Assembly (NCBI RefSeq): GCF_004115215.2
Contig: NC_041748.1
Span: 23,984,337-24,048,336 of the forward strand
DNA: 64,000 bases
Origin: Ornithorhynchus anatinus
Lineage: Eukaryota; Chordata; Mammalia; Monotremata; Ornithorhynchidae
Reading direction: 5' to 3'
The notes below the pieces were generated by a model. It saw nothing but the letters and a program-made list of their open reading frames with translations, had not been told where the DNA came from and made no database searches. A program made the translations under genes and the position numbers. Of this stretch, positions 18,901 through 28,624 are shown one piece after another (position 1 is the stretch's first letter; the number at the start of each line of letters is the position of its first letter).

Positions 18901-21900
18901 CTGGACACCGGGTACGTCCCACGGCCGGGGCCCCGCCGACTGCCCCGCGGGCCCCGCCCGGGCCGGGGGACGGGACCGGGGTGGGGGGGACGACGACGGA
19001 TGACAGCTCCCGGCTCCCCCGTGGCGCGCCCTCGGGAACGGGTTGCGGGGAGGCGGGCACGGCGAGGGGAGACGAGGCAGAGAGGCGGGCCCGTCTCCCG
19101 CCGGGTCGGGGCCCCTAAGGCGGGTTTCTGCGGCAGGGACTTCTCCACGGCGTTCTTCAATAGCATCCCGCTGTCGGGCTCGCTGGCGGGCTCCATGCTG
19201 TCGGCGCAGAGCGGCCAGCAGCTGCTGGCCCTGGACCCGGGCGTGGCCGGCGCCCTCGGCACTTACAAGCCCCCCCTCGAGCCCGCGGCGGCCAGGCCGG
19301 CGGGCGACGCGGCCGGCAGGGACGGGTGAGCGCCGGGGCCGGGCCCCGGGGGACCCGCGGGCGCTCCCCCCGTCGGGATCCCGGGACCCTCGGGTGGGTC
19401 TCGGGCGGGGGAGCCCGTGGCCCGGTCCCGTCCTTCCCCGCCATCTCCCCCCGGCCCCGTCCCGTCCCGTCCCGTCCCGAACGGGTGAGCCGAGGGGACC
19501 CCCGCGGGACGGCGGCGGGCCGGGACCGACCCGGGGCGGCGGGGGGAGCCGGCCGGGCCCCGGGACCCCAGAGGCTGACGGTCCGCCCCACCAGCGCCGA
19601 CGCTACCCCGGCCTCGGCCGCCCCCGCGGCCCCCGCCGGCCTCGGCACCCCGGCCAAGATCGAGCCGATGAAGGCGTTCGACTCCCGCTTCACCGAGCGC
19701 TCCAAGCCCACGGCGGGACCCGCGGCCGGGAGCGGCGGCAACCAGGCGGCGCCGGACAGGTCCGGGGGCCGGCCGGGGCGGGGGAGGGGCGGGGCCGGGC
19801 ACGCGGGGACCCCCCCCCGTGGGAGTGGAGGACCCCGGGGCCCCGCCCTCGCCGCCCCGCTGTCCCGCCCCGGCCCGGGCGGGGGGCGGGGGCGGCCGGG
19901 GGCCTGAACGGAGGGTCTCCGTCCCCGCCGGCTCCGGCAGGTTGAAAGAGCAGGCGCCGGCCAAGGAGGCCAAGGCCAGGGACGTCCTGGAGAGCAGCAG
20001 CGACAGCGAGGACAGGATCCCGCCCGCCCGGCCCTCCGCCCCGCCCAAGCGCAAGCTGGACCTGGAGGCCGAGACGGTGGAGAAGAAGAAGAAGGGCCGC
20101 CCGCGCAAGGATCCCCGCCTGGTGCCCGTGGCCCTCTCGGTCCAGGTACCCGCGGCCGGGAGGCGGCGGGGAGCCAGGCGGGGGTCCCGGGGCCCCCCGG
20201 CCCGGGCCTCACCCCCTCCGGCCCGGGTGTCCGTCAGTGTCCGGCGGCCCAGAGCGTGGACAAGGACGGCGCGGGCGCCGCGGCCCCGCCCCCGCCCCTC
20301 ATCCTGCCCGCCCCCGCCCCGCAGAGGTCCTTCTCGCTGCAGGTCAGGAGCGCCGCGTGGCGGGGGGGAGCCGGGCGGAGGGGAGGAAGGGGGCGGCCCC
20401 CGCGGCCGGGGCGGGGTGGCGACGGCCCGGGTCTCTCGCCAGGTGAGCGCCGACCCGTCCGTCTACCTGGAGGTGGAGAACGAGGTGGCCGGCGTGGGCG
20501 GGGCCCGGCTGAGCCGCCTCAAGTGCACGCGCGAAGGGCGCGGCTGGGAGAACGTGCTCCCCGGCCGCGTCCTCACCGCCGCCGGCAGCTGGTGAGCTCC
20601 CCGCCCGGGCGCGGGGGCGGGTGGCGGGGGAGGCTCGGGCGGCTCCCCCCGGCCCGCGCCACTGACGGGGCCGGGCGGGGGCCGCCCCCGTGTCGTCCCC
20701 CCCCCCCCCCAGCGAGGTGGTGTGCGTGGCCTGCGAGAGGCGGACCCTGTCGGTGTTCTCCGCCTGCGGCCGCCGCCTCCTGCCCCCGATGGTCCTGCCC
20801 TCCCCGGTCTCCACGCTGCACTGCACGGGCTCCTACGTCATGGCGCTGACCACCGCCGCCACCCTGTCCGTCTGGTGAGCGCGCTCTCCCCCTCGTCCCG
20901 CCGGGGCCCCCCGCCCCCCCCCCCCCCGGAGCCGCGGCGCGGGGCCGGGGGGAGGGGCCGGGTCCCGGCCGACGGCCACGGCAAACTCCTCTCCCTCCCT
21001 CGCCCCCTCCGGCCGGCCCACCCCAGGGACGTCCACAAGCAGGTGGCCGTGGTGAAGGACGAATCCGTGCAGACCATCTTATCGGGTAACGGGCGAGCGC
21101 GGCCCCCTCCCCCGGCCCCCCCCCCCCCCCCGCCTCCCGCTCCCGAGGCCCCGGCGCCCGGCGGCGGCGACGCGCCCGGCCCCGCGGCGACCCCGGGGGA
21201 GGGCGGGCCGCGGGCGCGCGCCGGGGGGCCCGGGGGCCGGCGCCAGCCCCGAGCCCGTCGACGCCGCCCTCCCGCAGGCGGCGACGCCACGGTGTCGCAG
21301 ACTCTGCTGACGCAGCACGGCATCCCCGTGATGAACCTGTCGGACGGGAAGGCCTACTGCTTCAACCCCTCGCTGGCCACCTGGTGAGCGCCCCCGGCCC
21401 CGCGCGGCCCCCTCTCCCCTCCCCCCCCCCCGGCCCGCCCGGGGGCCGGCCGGCTGAGCGGGCACCGCTGCCGCCCGCAGGAACCTGGTGTCGGACAAGC
21501 AGGACTGGCTGGCGCTGTGCGCCGACTTCCGGACCGGCCGCGCCTCCCAGGAGGCCATGCTGTGCGCCGGGCCCCTCGCCATCATCCAGGGACGCACGGC
21601 CAAGTACGCCCGCCCCGTGGCCCCGGCCCCCGGCCCCGCCCCAACCGTGCCCGCCGCCGTCCCGGACCCCTCCCCCTCCGGAGCCCAGCCTGAGAACCGG
21701 GGTCCGGTTTGGGGGTGGGCGGGGCCGCCGCGGAGACGGGCCCGCCGCCCTCCCCGGGCGGTGCCGCCGGGCTCGGACCGGGGGTCCCGAGGTCCCGTCG
21801 GGCCGGACCGGGGCGGGCGCGTCCCGCGACGGCCTTCCCCGGCCCCGTCCCGCGGGGGCCCCGGCCTCTGCGCCGCCGGCCCGCCTCCCGGGCCCCGCCC

Positions 21901-23156
21901 GCCCCGACCCCCGCCACAGCCCCCCTCCACAGCCCCCCTCCGAGCCCCCTCGCTGACCCCCGGGCCCTTCTCCGAGTCTCCGTCCGGCCCCCCCGCCCGT
22001 CCGAGTCCCCGTCCGGCCCCGAGCCCCGGCCCCGTCCGAGCCCCCCGGCCGTGCCCGGTGTGCGTGTGTGTGTCAGTTCAGGCCGCCAGGCCGCCAGGCT
22101 GTTCGGGACGCCCCACCTGGTGCAGCAGGAGACCACCCTGGCCTACCTGGAGACCCAGGTGGCGGCCGCCCTCATGCTCCAGTCCAGCCACGAGTACCGC
22201 CACTGGCTCCTCGTCTACGCGCGCTACCTGGTCAACGAAGGTCAGGCGGGGCGCCGCGGACCCCCTCGCCCCCCGGCCTCCTCCTCGCCCCCCCTTCCTC
22301 GCCCCCCCTTCCCCGCCCCCTCGCATCCTCTCCGCACCTGGGCCTGCTCCCCTGTGGGCCCCACACGCCTACCCCTTCCCCGTCCCCGTCCGCTCCTCTC
22401 TTTCTCGCTCACCCTCCCCCCGTCCCCAACCCTGGCCGGGGACCCGGGCCGTGGGCGGTGAGAAGGGCGGTCGGGGCCGGGGACGGCGGTGGGCGACGCG
22501 GGTCGCGGACGCCGATCCGTCCCGCGGGTCGTGGACGGTGGTCGGGGGGGCGGAGGCCGAGGCGGGTGAGGCGCCGGCGGCCCGTCGCCCGGCCCCGGAC
22601 GGAGCGTCGGGCCCGGCGTCGGCCCGGGATCCCGCTGTAGGCTCGGAGTGCCCGAGGGCGGGCCACCGAACCCCCTCCCAGCCGGTCGGGGACGGCCCCG
22701 GACCCCGCGGGGGCGTCGAGTGTGATGGGCGCCCCTTCCGTAACGGCACCGGCCTCCCTCCTCTGCCCTTCCCTCTCCGGGCCCATCCGCCCCTCTCAAA
22801 CCCGCAGGGTTTGAGTGCCGCCTGCGAGAACTGTGCACGGACCTGCTGGGCCCCGTCCATCACTCGGCCGGCAGCCAGTGGGAGTCGACGGTGGTGGTGA
22901 GCCCCGGGGCCGGGGGGCGGGGGCCCGGACCCCGCCCTCCCTGCCGGCCGGAGGGGGGCCGGGGAGCGAGGGGGTCTGCGCGCGCGCGTCCGGGCCGGCG
23001 GGGGAGCGGGGCCGACCGTGTGCGCGTGTGTCCGGGCAGGGCCTGCGGAAGAGGGGGCTCCTCGAAGAGCTGCTCCCCGTCATCGGCCAGAACCTGCGCC
23101 TGCAGCGGCTTTTCACCGAGTTCCAGGAGCAGCTGGACCTGCTGACGGACAAATAG
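12928..23156 (+). CDS. HIRA: HIRA, histone H3.3 chaperone
   Basis: There are 25 coding exons: 12928-12964, 15096-15158, 15452-15562, 15702-15792, 15971-16065, 16205-16300, 16476-16636, 16744-16911, 17341-17454, 17574-17644, 17791-17896, 18036-18263, 18826-18911, 19137-19325, 19595-19759, 19941-20145, 20238-20342, 20443-20591, 20713-20874, 21027-21085, 21278-21383, 21481-21603, 22077-22240, 22808-22896 and 23040-23156. They total 3060 nt, 1019 residues (human 1017), and phases close throughout. HIRA scaffolds the HIRA-UBN1-CABIN1 complex that deposits H3.3 independently of replication. Residues 1 to about 370 form the WD40 propeller. The ASF1-binding B domain carries [13 protein letters not shown] at 462-474. 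T557-P-A-K matches the human CDK2 site (Thr555). A basic [12 protein letters not shown], lies at 642-650. The C-terminal CABIN1/histone-binding region ends LLTDK. The exon 23 acceptor at 22076 is chosen over a second AG five bases downstream because only the former keeps SGRQAARLF in frame. Linkers are Ala/Pro/Arg-rich relative to human, and introns after the first are short and mostly 80-570 bp. Confidence 0.96.
12986..14255. mobile_element. Mon-1 pile-up filling HIRA intron 1
   Basis: At least seven Mon-1 pieces are packed here, nearly all plus strand: about 12986-13130, 13143-13375, 13467-13560, 13565-13800, 13801-13905, 13906-14175 and a tail at 14180-14250. A minus-strand start lies at 13400-13460. 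The 13467 and 13565 pieces look like a partial tandem duplication of about 98 bp sharing GAGCCCGGGCTTGGGAGTCG. Confidence 0.75.
14256..15095. other. HIRA intron 1, second half: pyrimidine- and GC-rich, no element seen
   Basis: C-rich tracts, a (CCT)n run near 14500-14525 and GC-rich unique sequence lead to the TTTCCAG acceptor at 15095. Long overlapping frames on both strands lack homology. Confidence 0.5.
17150..17290 (+). repeat. GC-rich repeat family of about 62 bp (copy 2) in HIRA intron 8
   Basis: GGACGGAGAGGGGA at 17161 recurs as GGCCGGAGAGGGGA at 17223 (period 62). Each is followed by GGTCCG(C/T)G and GGGGGAGAGTCGGGG-type words. It matches copies at 23890-24190 and 32445-32670. Confidence 0.6.
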
Positions 23157-23750
23157 CCGCCACCCCGGGTCTCCCGTCGTCCCGGATCAACCCGCCGCGG
23201 GCCGCCTCCGGCCCGGGCCCCGGCGGGGGAGGCGGCCCCGGGGCCGCCCCGGACGCGCGGGGGGCCGGGCGGCCGCGGCCTCGGGGGAGCCCCCTCGGGC
23301 CCCGGCCCCCCGGCCGGGAAGGTCGGCCGGGACCCCGGGGGCCCGGCCCGGGCCGGGTGACGCCGGGCCCCGGCCGCGGGCGGCGGCGAGGCGGTGCTAA
23401 CGCAGGGACTATTTTTTTACTAGAATTTGCTACCTTGGAATACGAATCCTCCCTCGGCGATGAGCGGGCCCCTCCCCGGCCCTCGCGGGGTCGGGCCGTC
23501 GGGCCGGCGGGGGGCTGGATGGCGGGGGCGGGAGGGGAGGGCTCTCCCGGGTGCATCGAGGCCCGTCGGGACGTTCGCGTGCTCAGGCTCCGGGTCCTCG
23601 TTAACCCGCCCCCGTTTGGGTTTTCATTTTTAAATATTTGTAAAGCAGACCGTTTTCCTGGGATGGGACGGGGCGGGCGGAGGGTGGCGGGGGGGGGGGC
23701 GGGGGCTGCTTTTTGTAAGGAGGAAATAAACGAGCCCTGGATCAGATGTG
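23157..23750 (+). terminator. HIRA: HIRA 3' UTR and poly(A) signal
   Basis: AATAAA lies at 23725-23730, giving a 3' UTR of about 590 nt. Two AT-richer islands stand out from the GC-rich background and resemble parts of the mammalian HIRA 3' UTR: GACTATTTTTTTACTAG (about 23406-23422) and TTTTTAAATATTTGTAAAGC (about 23628-23647). Confidence 0.75.
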
Positions 23751-23889
23751 CGAGTCAGCCGGGGGCGGGCGGGGGGGCGGGCCGGGGGACCACCGTGCCC
23801 CTCCCCGCCGGGCTCAGGCCGGCCTCGGAAGGGCCCGGCCCGCGCCGCGGCCAAGCGACCTCCCCCGCGGCCCGACGGCTGGGAGGAGG

Positions 23890-24260
23890 CGGGCCCCGGG
23901 GGACGGTCGGTCCCGTCGGTGGGTCCCCGGGGGAGGGTCGCCGGCGCGGGACGGTGCGTGCCGGCTCACCGGGGGAGCGTCCGGGGTGCGGGATGGTCCG
24001 CGTCGGATCACCGAGCCGAGAGGCGGGGAGGGAGAGAGGAAGAGGCGGGGGCGGGAGGTGGTCTGGGCCGCGGCCCCGGGGGCGGATCAGAGACCGAGAG
24101 GGGAGAGCCGGGGTCGCCGGGGGGAGGATGAGCGTCGTGGGGTCGTCCGCGCCGGGTCACCGGGGCCGGGTGGAGGCCGGGGATCGGTCCGTCCCTGCCC
24201 AAGAAGGCGGACGCGGAGGGCGAGCGGCCCACGGTTCCTCTCAGCCTCCCGGCGCCCTCG
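23890..24260 (+). repeat. GC-rich repeat family of about 62 bp (copy 3) downstream of HIRA
   Basis: Recurring words are GGTCCGCGTCGGATCACCG, GGGGGAGGGTCG, GGGAGCGTCCGGGG and GACCGAGAGGGGAGAGCCGGGG, with imperfect spacing. They are shared with the copies in HIRA intron 8 and PPIL2 intron 5. Confidence 0.5.
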
Positions 24261-24429
24261 CCGGGGGCAGGGTGGCGTCCGGTATCGGAGCGGCCCCGGG
24301 GCCGACGCCGGCGGCCCCTCAGGCGCCGCCTCGGTCGGAAACTTCTCTCCGGCACCGCCGCCCCGGACCCGACGAGGGGATCCTCTCTCTCCTCGAGTGC
24401 CGGCGGCCGGCGGCCGCTCCGTCCTGTCC

Positions 24430-24900
24430 GTGGCCAGGGTTGTAGCCATTAAGCATCCGCGGCGTGCGGAGCGCCGTGCGGGACGCCTACTCCGTGCACG
24501 GGGCCGTGCCGGACACCCGCTGCGGGCGGACGGCCCTACCGGTGACGGACTAAAAGGGGAAGACGCGATCTTTGGCCTCCTAGTGTTTCCCATCCGAAAG
24601 GGGTGACGGACGGGGGCCCGGAGCGCGCCCCGGGTTGAATTTCAGGTCTGTACAGAAGTGCGGGGGCGGGGTGGGGAGAGCCAAGGGAGCAAGACAAGGT
24701 TGACGCAGGAGGGAGGGGGAGATGAGGAAAACGTGGGGCTTAGGGAAGGCTGCTTGGAGGAGGCGGGACTTCAAGCTTTGAAGGGGAGGGGGGCAGAGCC
24801 ATTATCCGGTAGTAGGAGGAGGGAGGGGGTTTCAGGCCGGAGGCGGGATGGGGGCGAGACGGACGAGAGCAAGGAGGTGTGAGGTTGGCATTAGGGGAAC
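24430..24900 (-). mobile_element. Degenerate L2 pieces (-)
   Basis: A heavily mutated L2 tail lies at about 24440-24545. An internal L2 3'-region segment follows at about 24680-24900, with GATGAGGAAAACGTGGGGCTTAGG, CTTGGAGGAGGCGGG and GGAGGGAGGG words shared with the longer L2 at 29890-31625. Confidence 0.6.
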
Positions 24901-24904
24901 AAAC

Positions 24905-25110
24905 CGTCTGGGCTACGTTGGGATGATCGATTTGTCCCACGTGGGGCTCACCGTCGTCATCCCCGTTTTACAGATGAGGTCACCGAGGCACAGAGGAGCG
25001 AAGTGTCTTGCCCAGGGTCACACGGCACCTGTGGCCGAAGAAGGGGGATTAGAACCCAACTCCTCCGACCCCTCCGGGCCTGTGCTCTGGCTACCAGGCC
25101 GTGCTGCTTC
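24905..25110 (-). mobile_element. Older Mon-1/MIR-like SINE (-)
   Basis: TTGTCCCACGTGGGGCTCACCG, CCCGTTTTACAGATGAGGTCACCGAGGCAC and GATTAGAACCCAACTCC are visible; the copy is diverged from the main Mon-1 subfamily. Confidence 0.7.
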
Positions 25111-25149
25111 TAAGCCATCCCCACCGCCTGGGTGGGGGCCGCAGGGGGA

Positions 25150-25870
25150 GTTGACTCGCTCCTTCATTCGGTCGCACTGATTGCGCGCTTACTGTGTGCA
25201 GAGCACTGTACTGCGTGCTTGGAAAGTACAGTTCCGCAGTAGAGACGGTCGCTTCCCACGGCGGGCGCGCAGTCTAGAAGGAGGCGGGGGGCGGGCAGCC
25301 AAACGAGTCAGCAGGCGGCAATAGCACCAACGGAAATAATAAAGAGGATCGTAGATCTGGACGTGAAGACAGGAGTGATGCGGAGGGGCGCTTAGTCTGG
25401 GAAGGCCTCTTGGAGGAGGCGGGCCTGCAGTAGGGCTCGGCAGGGGAGAAGTGTGGCGGTTTGGCGGATTTGAGGAGGGAGGGCGTTCCAGGCCAGAGCT
25501 GGGACGTGGGCCGGTGGCCGACGGCGGGATGCGCTCAGCGATTCATCCCTTGGTATTTATTGAGCGTTTATGGTGTGCACAGCCTTCTACTACGCTCCCC
25601 TCCCTCCTCGGGGGATGGGAGGTGTGTGTGTGTGGGCGGGGGGGGGGGTCTTCTTTTCATTCATTCAGTCGTATTTAACAGTGCTGGGCACAGAAGAAGT
25701 GATTAACATATACCATGGTTATTTACTCAGCACTTAACTGTGTGCGGAGGACTGTACTAAGCGCTGGGAAAGCCCAATCCGGCACTAAAGGGAGGTGATC
25801 CCTGCCCACCAGGAGCTCACAATCTGGGCGGAGGGCCGGGATGGGGGCGGGGGGGGAGACGGACATCGGT
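25150..25870 (-). mobile_element. L2 3' fragments (-), three pieces
   Basis: Pieces start at about 25160 (TTCATTCGGTCGCACTGATTGCG, continuing to about 25535 with GGCCTCTTGGAGGAGGCGGG), about 25540 (TTGGTATTTATTGAGCG) and about 25720 (GTTATTTACTCAGCAC). A (TG)n and G-run lie at 25621-25650. Confidence 0.65.
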
Positions 25871-25879
25871 ATAAATGAG

Positions 25880-26230
25880 AAACATTTAAAAAGTAATAAT
25901 AATGTTGGTATTTGTTAAGCGCTTACTACGTGCCAAGCACCGTTCTAAGCGCCGGGTAGACACGGGGGAATCGGGTTGTCCCACGTGGGGCTCCCGGTCT
26001 TAATCCCCATTTTACAGATGAGGGAACCGAGGCACCGAGAAGTGAAGTGACTCGCCCAAAGTCACCCAGCTGACGAGTGGCCGCGCAGGGATTCGAACCC
26101 ATGACCTCTGACTCCACCGTGAGCCCATCACTGGGCAGGGGCGGTCTCTATCTGTTGCCCAACGGTCCGTTCCAAGCGCTTAGTCCAGTGCTCCGCACAG
26201 AGTAAGCGCTCAACAGATACTATCGAGTGA
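25880..26230. mobile_element. Mon-1 (-) then L2 3' end (+)
   Basis: Mon-1 (-) runs from AGTAATAATAATGTTGG to CATGACCTCTGACTCC (about 26122). An L2 (+) tail follows to ACAGATACTATCGAGTGAATGAG. Confidence 0.85.
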
Positions 26231-26232
26231 AT

Positions 26233-27228
26233 GAGAAAAAGCGTGGCGCAGTGGAAAGAGCACAGGCTGGGGAGTCAGAGGTCATGGGTTCTAATCCCGC
26301 CCCCGCCGCTCGTCAGCTGGGTGACTGTGGGCGACTCACTTCACTTCTCGGTGCCTCGGTTCTCTCATCTGTAAAATGGGGATTAAGACCGGGAGAAGCA
26401 ACGTGGCTCAGTGGAAAGAGCACGGGCTTTGGAGTCAGGGCTCATGAGTTCGAATCCCAGCTCTGCCACTTGTCGGCTGGGTGACTGTGGGCAAGTCACT
26501 TAACTTCTCCGTGCCTCAGTTCCCTCATCTGTAAAATGGGGATTAAGACTGTGAGCCCCACGTGGGACAACCTGATTCCCCTATGTCGACCCCAGCGCTT
26601 AGAACAGTGCTCGGCACATAGTAAGCGCTTAACAAATACCAACATTATTATTATTATTACTTCTTTGGGCCTCGCTTCCCTCATCTGCAAAAATGGGAAT
26701 TAAAAACTGTGAGCCCCATGTGGGACAATCTGATGACCCCGTATCTCCCCCAGCGCTCAGAACAGTGCTCTGCCCATAGTAAGCGATTAACAGATACCAA
26801 CATTATTTTTGTTGTTATTAATCCCGGCTCTGCCTCTTGTCAGCTGGGTGACTTTGGGCGAGTCACTTCACCTCTCTGGGCCTCAGTGACCTCTGGAAAA
26901 AGGGGATGAAGGCTGGGAGCCCCACGGGGGACAACCTCATCACCTGGTATTGCCCACCCCCGCGCCCCGGCGGTTAGTACGGTGTTTGGTCCGTCGTAAG
27001 CGCTCCACAAACAATAATAATGATAACGTTGGTATTTGTTAAGCGCTTACTATGGGCCGAGCACCGTTCTAAGCGCCGGGGGAGATCCAGGGTCATCAGG
27101 TGGTCCCACGGGAGGCTCGCGGTTACTCCCCATTTTCCAGATGCGGTCGCTGAGGCCCAGAGAAGTGAAGTGACTGGCCCACGGTCACACAGCTGACGGG
27201 GCAGAGGCGGGATTCGAACCCATGACCA
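26233..27228. mobile_element. Five Mon-1 copies in a row
   Basis: A 3'-truncated Mon-1 (+) lies at 26233-26393 and a full Mon-1 (+) at 26394-26660. A 5'-truncated Mon-1 (+) follows at about 26661-26818, another 5'-truncated Mon-1 (+) at 26819-27014, and a Mon-1 (-) at about 27014-27228. Confidence 0.8.
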
Positions 27229-27383
27229 TACGATGGAAAGAGTGGATGAGGGAGTGAAGTGGTCCTGCAGCACCCACCCACATCCTTTGGGTTGGGGGGG
27301 CGGAGGGGGATCGCTTAGAAGCAGCCTGGCCCGGTAGCCAGAGCACCGGCCATCCTTAGTAGTATTATAATAAATGAGGAAAA

Positions 27384-28378
27384 GAAGCAGCGGGGCTCCG
27401 TGGAAAGAGCCCGGCCTTTGGAGTCAGAGGCCACGGGTTCAAATCCCGCCTCCGCCACTTGTCAGCTGTGTGACTGGGGACGAGTCACTTCACTTCTCTG
27501 GGCCTCAGCGACCTCATCTGGAAAATGGGGATGAAGACTGGGAGCCTCGCCTGGGACAACCTGATGACCCCGTCTCTCCCCCAGCGCTCAGAACAGTGCT
27601 CTGCACAGAGTAAACGCTTAACGAGCACCGACGTTATTCTTCTTCTTAATAATCCCGGCTCCGCCTCTTGTCATCTGTGTGGCTTGGGGCCAGTCACTTC
27701 CCTTCTCTGTGCCTCAGTTCCCTCATCTGTCAAAGGGGGATGAAGACGGGGAGCCTCCCGGGGGCCCACCCGATGACCCCCGTATCTCCCCCGGCGCTCA
27801 GACCTGTGCTCTGCACAGAGCGAGCGCTTAACAAATAGCAAGGGTGTTAATAAAGAAGTAGAGTGGCTCAGTGGAAAGAGCATGGGCTTTGGAGTCAGAG
27901 GTTACGGGTTCGAATCCCGGCTCGGCCCCTCGTCAGCTGTGTGACTTTGGGCAAGTCACTTCACTTCTCGGTGCCTCAGTTCCCTCATCTGTAAAATGGG
28001 GATGCAGACTGGGAGCCCCACGTGGGACCACCTGATTCCCCTGGGTCGACCCCGGCGCTTAGAACAGTGCTCGGCACCTAGTGAGCGCTTAACAAATACC
28101 AACATTATTATTATTAGCGTGGCTCAGTGGAAAGAGCGTGGGCTTTGGAGTCAGGGCTCACGAGTTCGAATCCCAGCTCTGCCACTTGTCGGCCGGGTGA
28201 CCGTGGGCAAGCCACTTCACTTCTCGGTGCCTCAGTGCCCTCATCTGTAAAATGGGGATGAAGACCGGGAGCCCCACGGGGGACCACCTGATTCCCCTGT
28301 GTGTACCTCAGCGCTTAGAACAGTGCTCGGCACCTAGTGAGCGCTTAACAAATACCAACATTATTATTATTATTATTC
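27384..28378 (+). mobile_element. Four same-strand Mon-1 copies abutting the PPIL2 promoter
   Basis: Copies lie at about 27384-27648, 27648-27850 (5'-truncated), 27853-28118 and 28118-28378. The last tail, (ATT)n, ends directly against the CpG island of PPIL2. Confidence 0.85.
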
Positions 28379-28379
28379 A

Positions 28380-28624
28380 TCGAGGCGGGCGGGGCCGCCG
28401 TGGGCTTCGTCTGGGCTGTCCCCTGCCCCGGAACGGCCGCGAGGGGCGGAACGGAGGAGGCGGGGCGCGGGCGCCGGGGGGGCGGGGGGACGCGAAAGGG
28501 CGGCGCACCCCGGGACCGGAAGTGGGCCCGACTTCCGCTTCCTGCCTGACGCCGGACCCGAAGCCGGCCTGCCCTTCTCTTCTCCCCCTTCGCTTCCCTT
28601 CTCCTCTCCTCCCCGACCGCCGTC
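28380..28624 (+). promoter_or_regulatory. PPIL2: PPIL2 CpG-island promoter with ETS sites
   Basis: GC-rich TATA-less sequence directly precedes the PPIL2 ATG. ACCGGAAGTG at about 28515-28524 and its inverse ACTTCCG at about 28531 form a close divergent pair, followed by CTTCCTG. These are ETS/GABPA-type sites common at housekeeping promoters. Pyrimidine-rich 5' UTR sequence (CTTCTCTTCTCCCCCTTCG) reaches the ATG. Binding is inferred. Confidence 0.65.

Noticed and set aside
22077-22082. Use of the second AG (TTCAG) as HIRA exon 23 acceptor
   Set aside because: It would break the frame; only the first AG gives [10 protein letters not shown], matching human [11 protein letters not shown].
4277-24606. 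Hundreds of long open frames on both strands (e.g. 14261-15241 minus, 21488-22900 plus, 23018-24445 plus)
   Set aside because: They overlap proven exons in other frames or run through introns. They are Pro/Arg/Gly/Ala-rich and arise because stop codons are rare in very GC-rich DNA.
26233-26818. A Mon-1 nested inside another Mon-1
   Set aside because: The left and right pieces overlap in consensus position (both contain CCTCATCTGTAAAATGGG-type sequence), so they are separate truncated copies, not halves of one.
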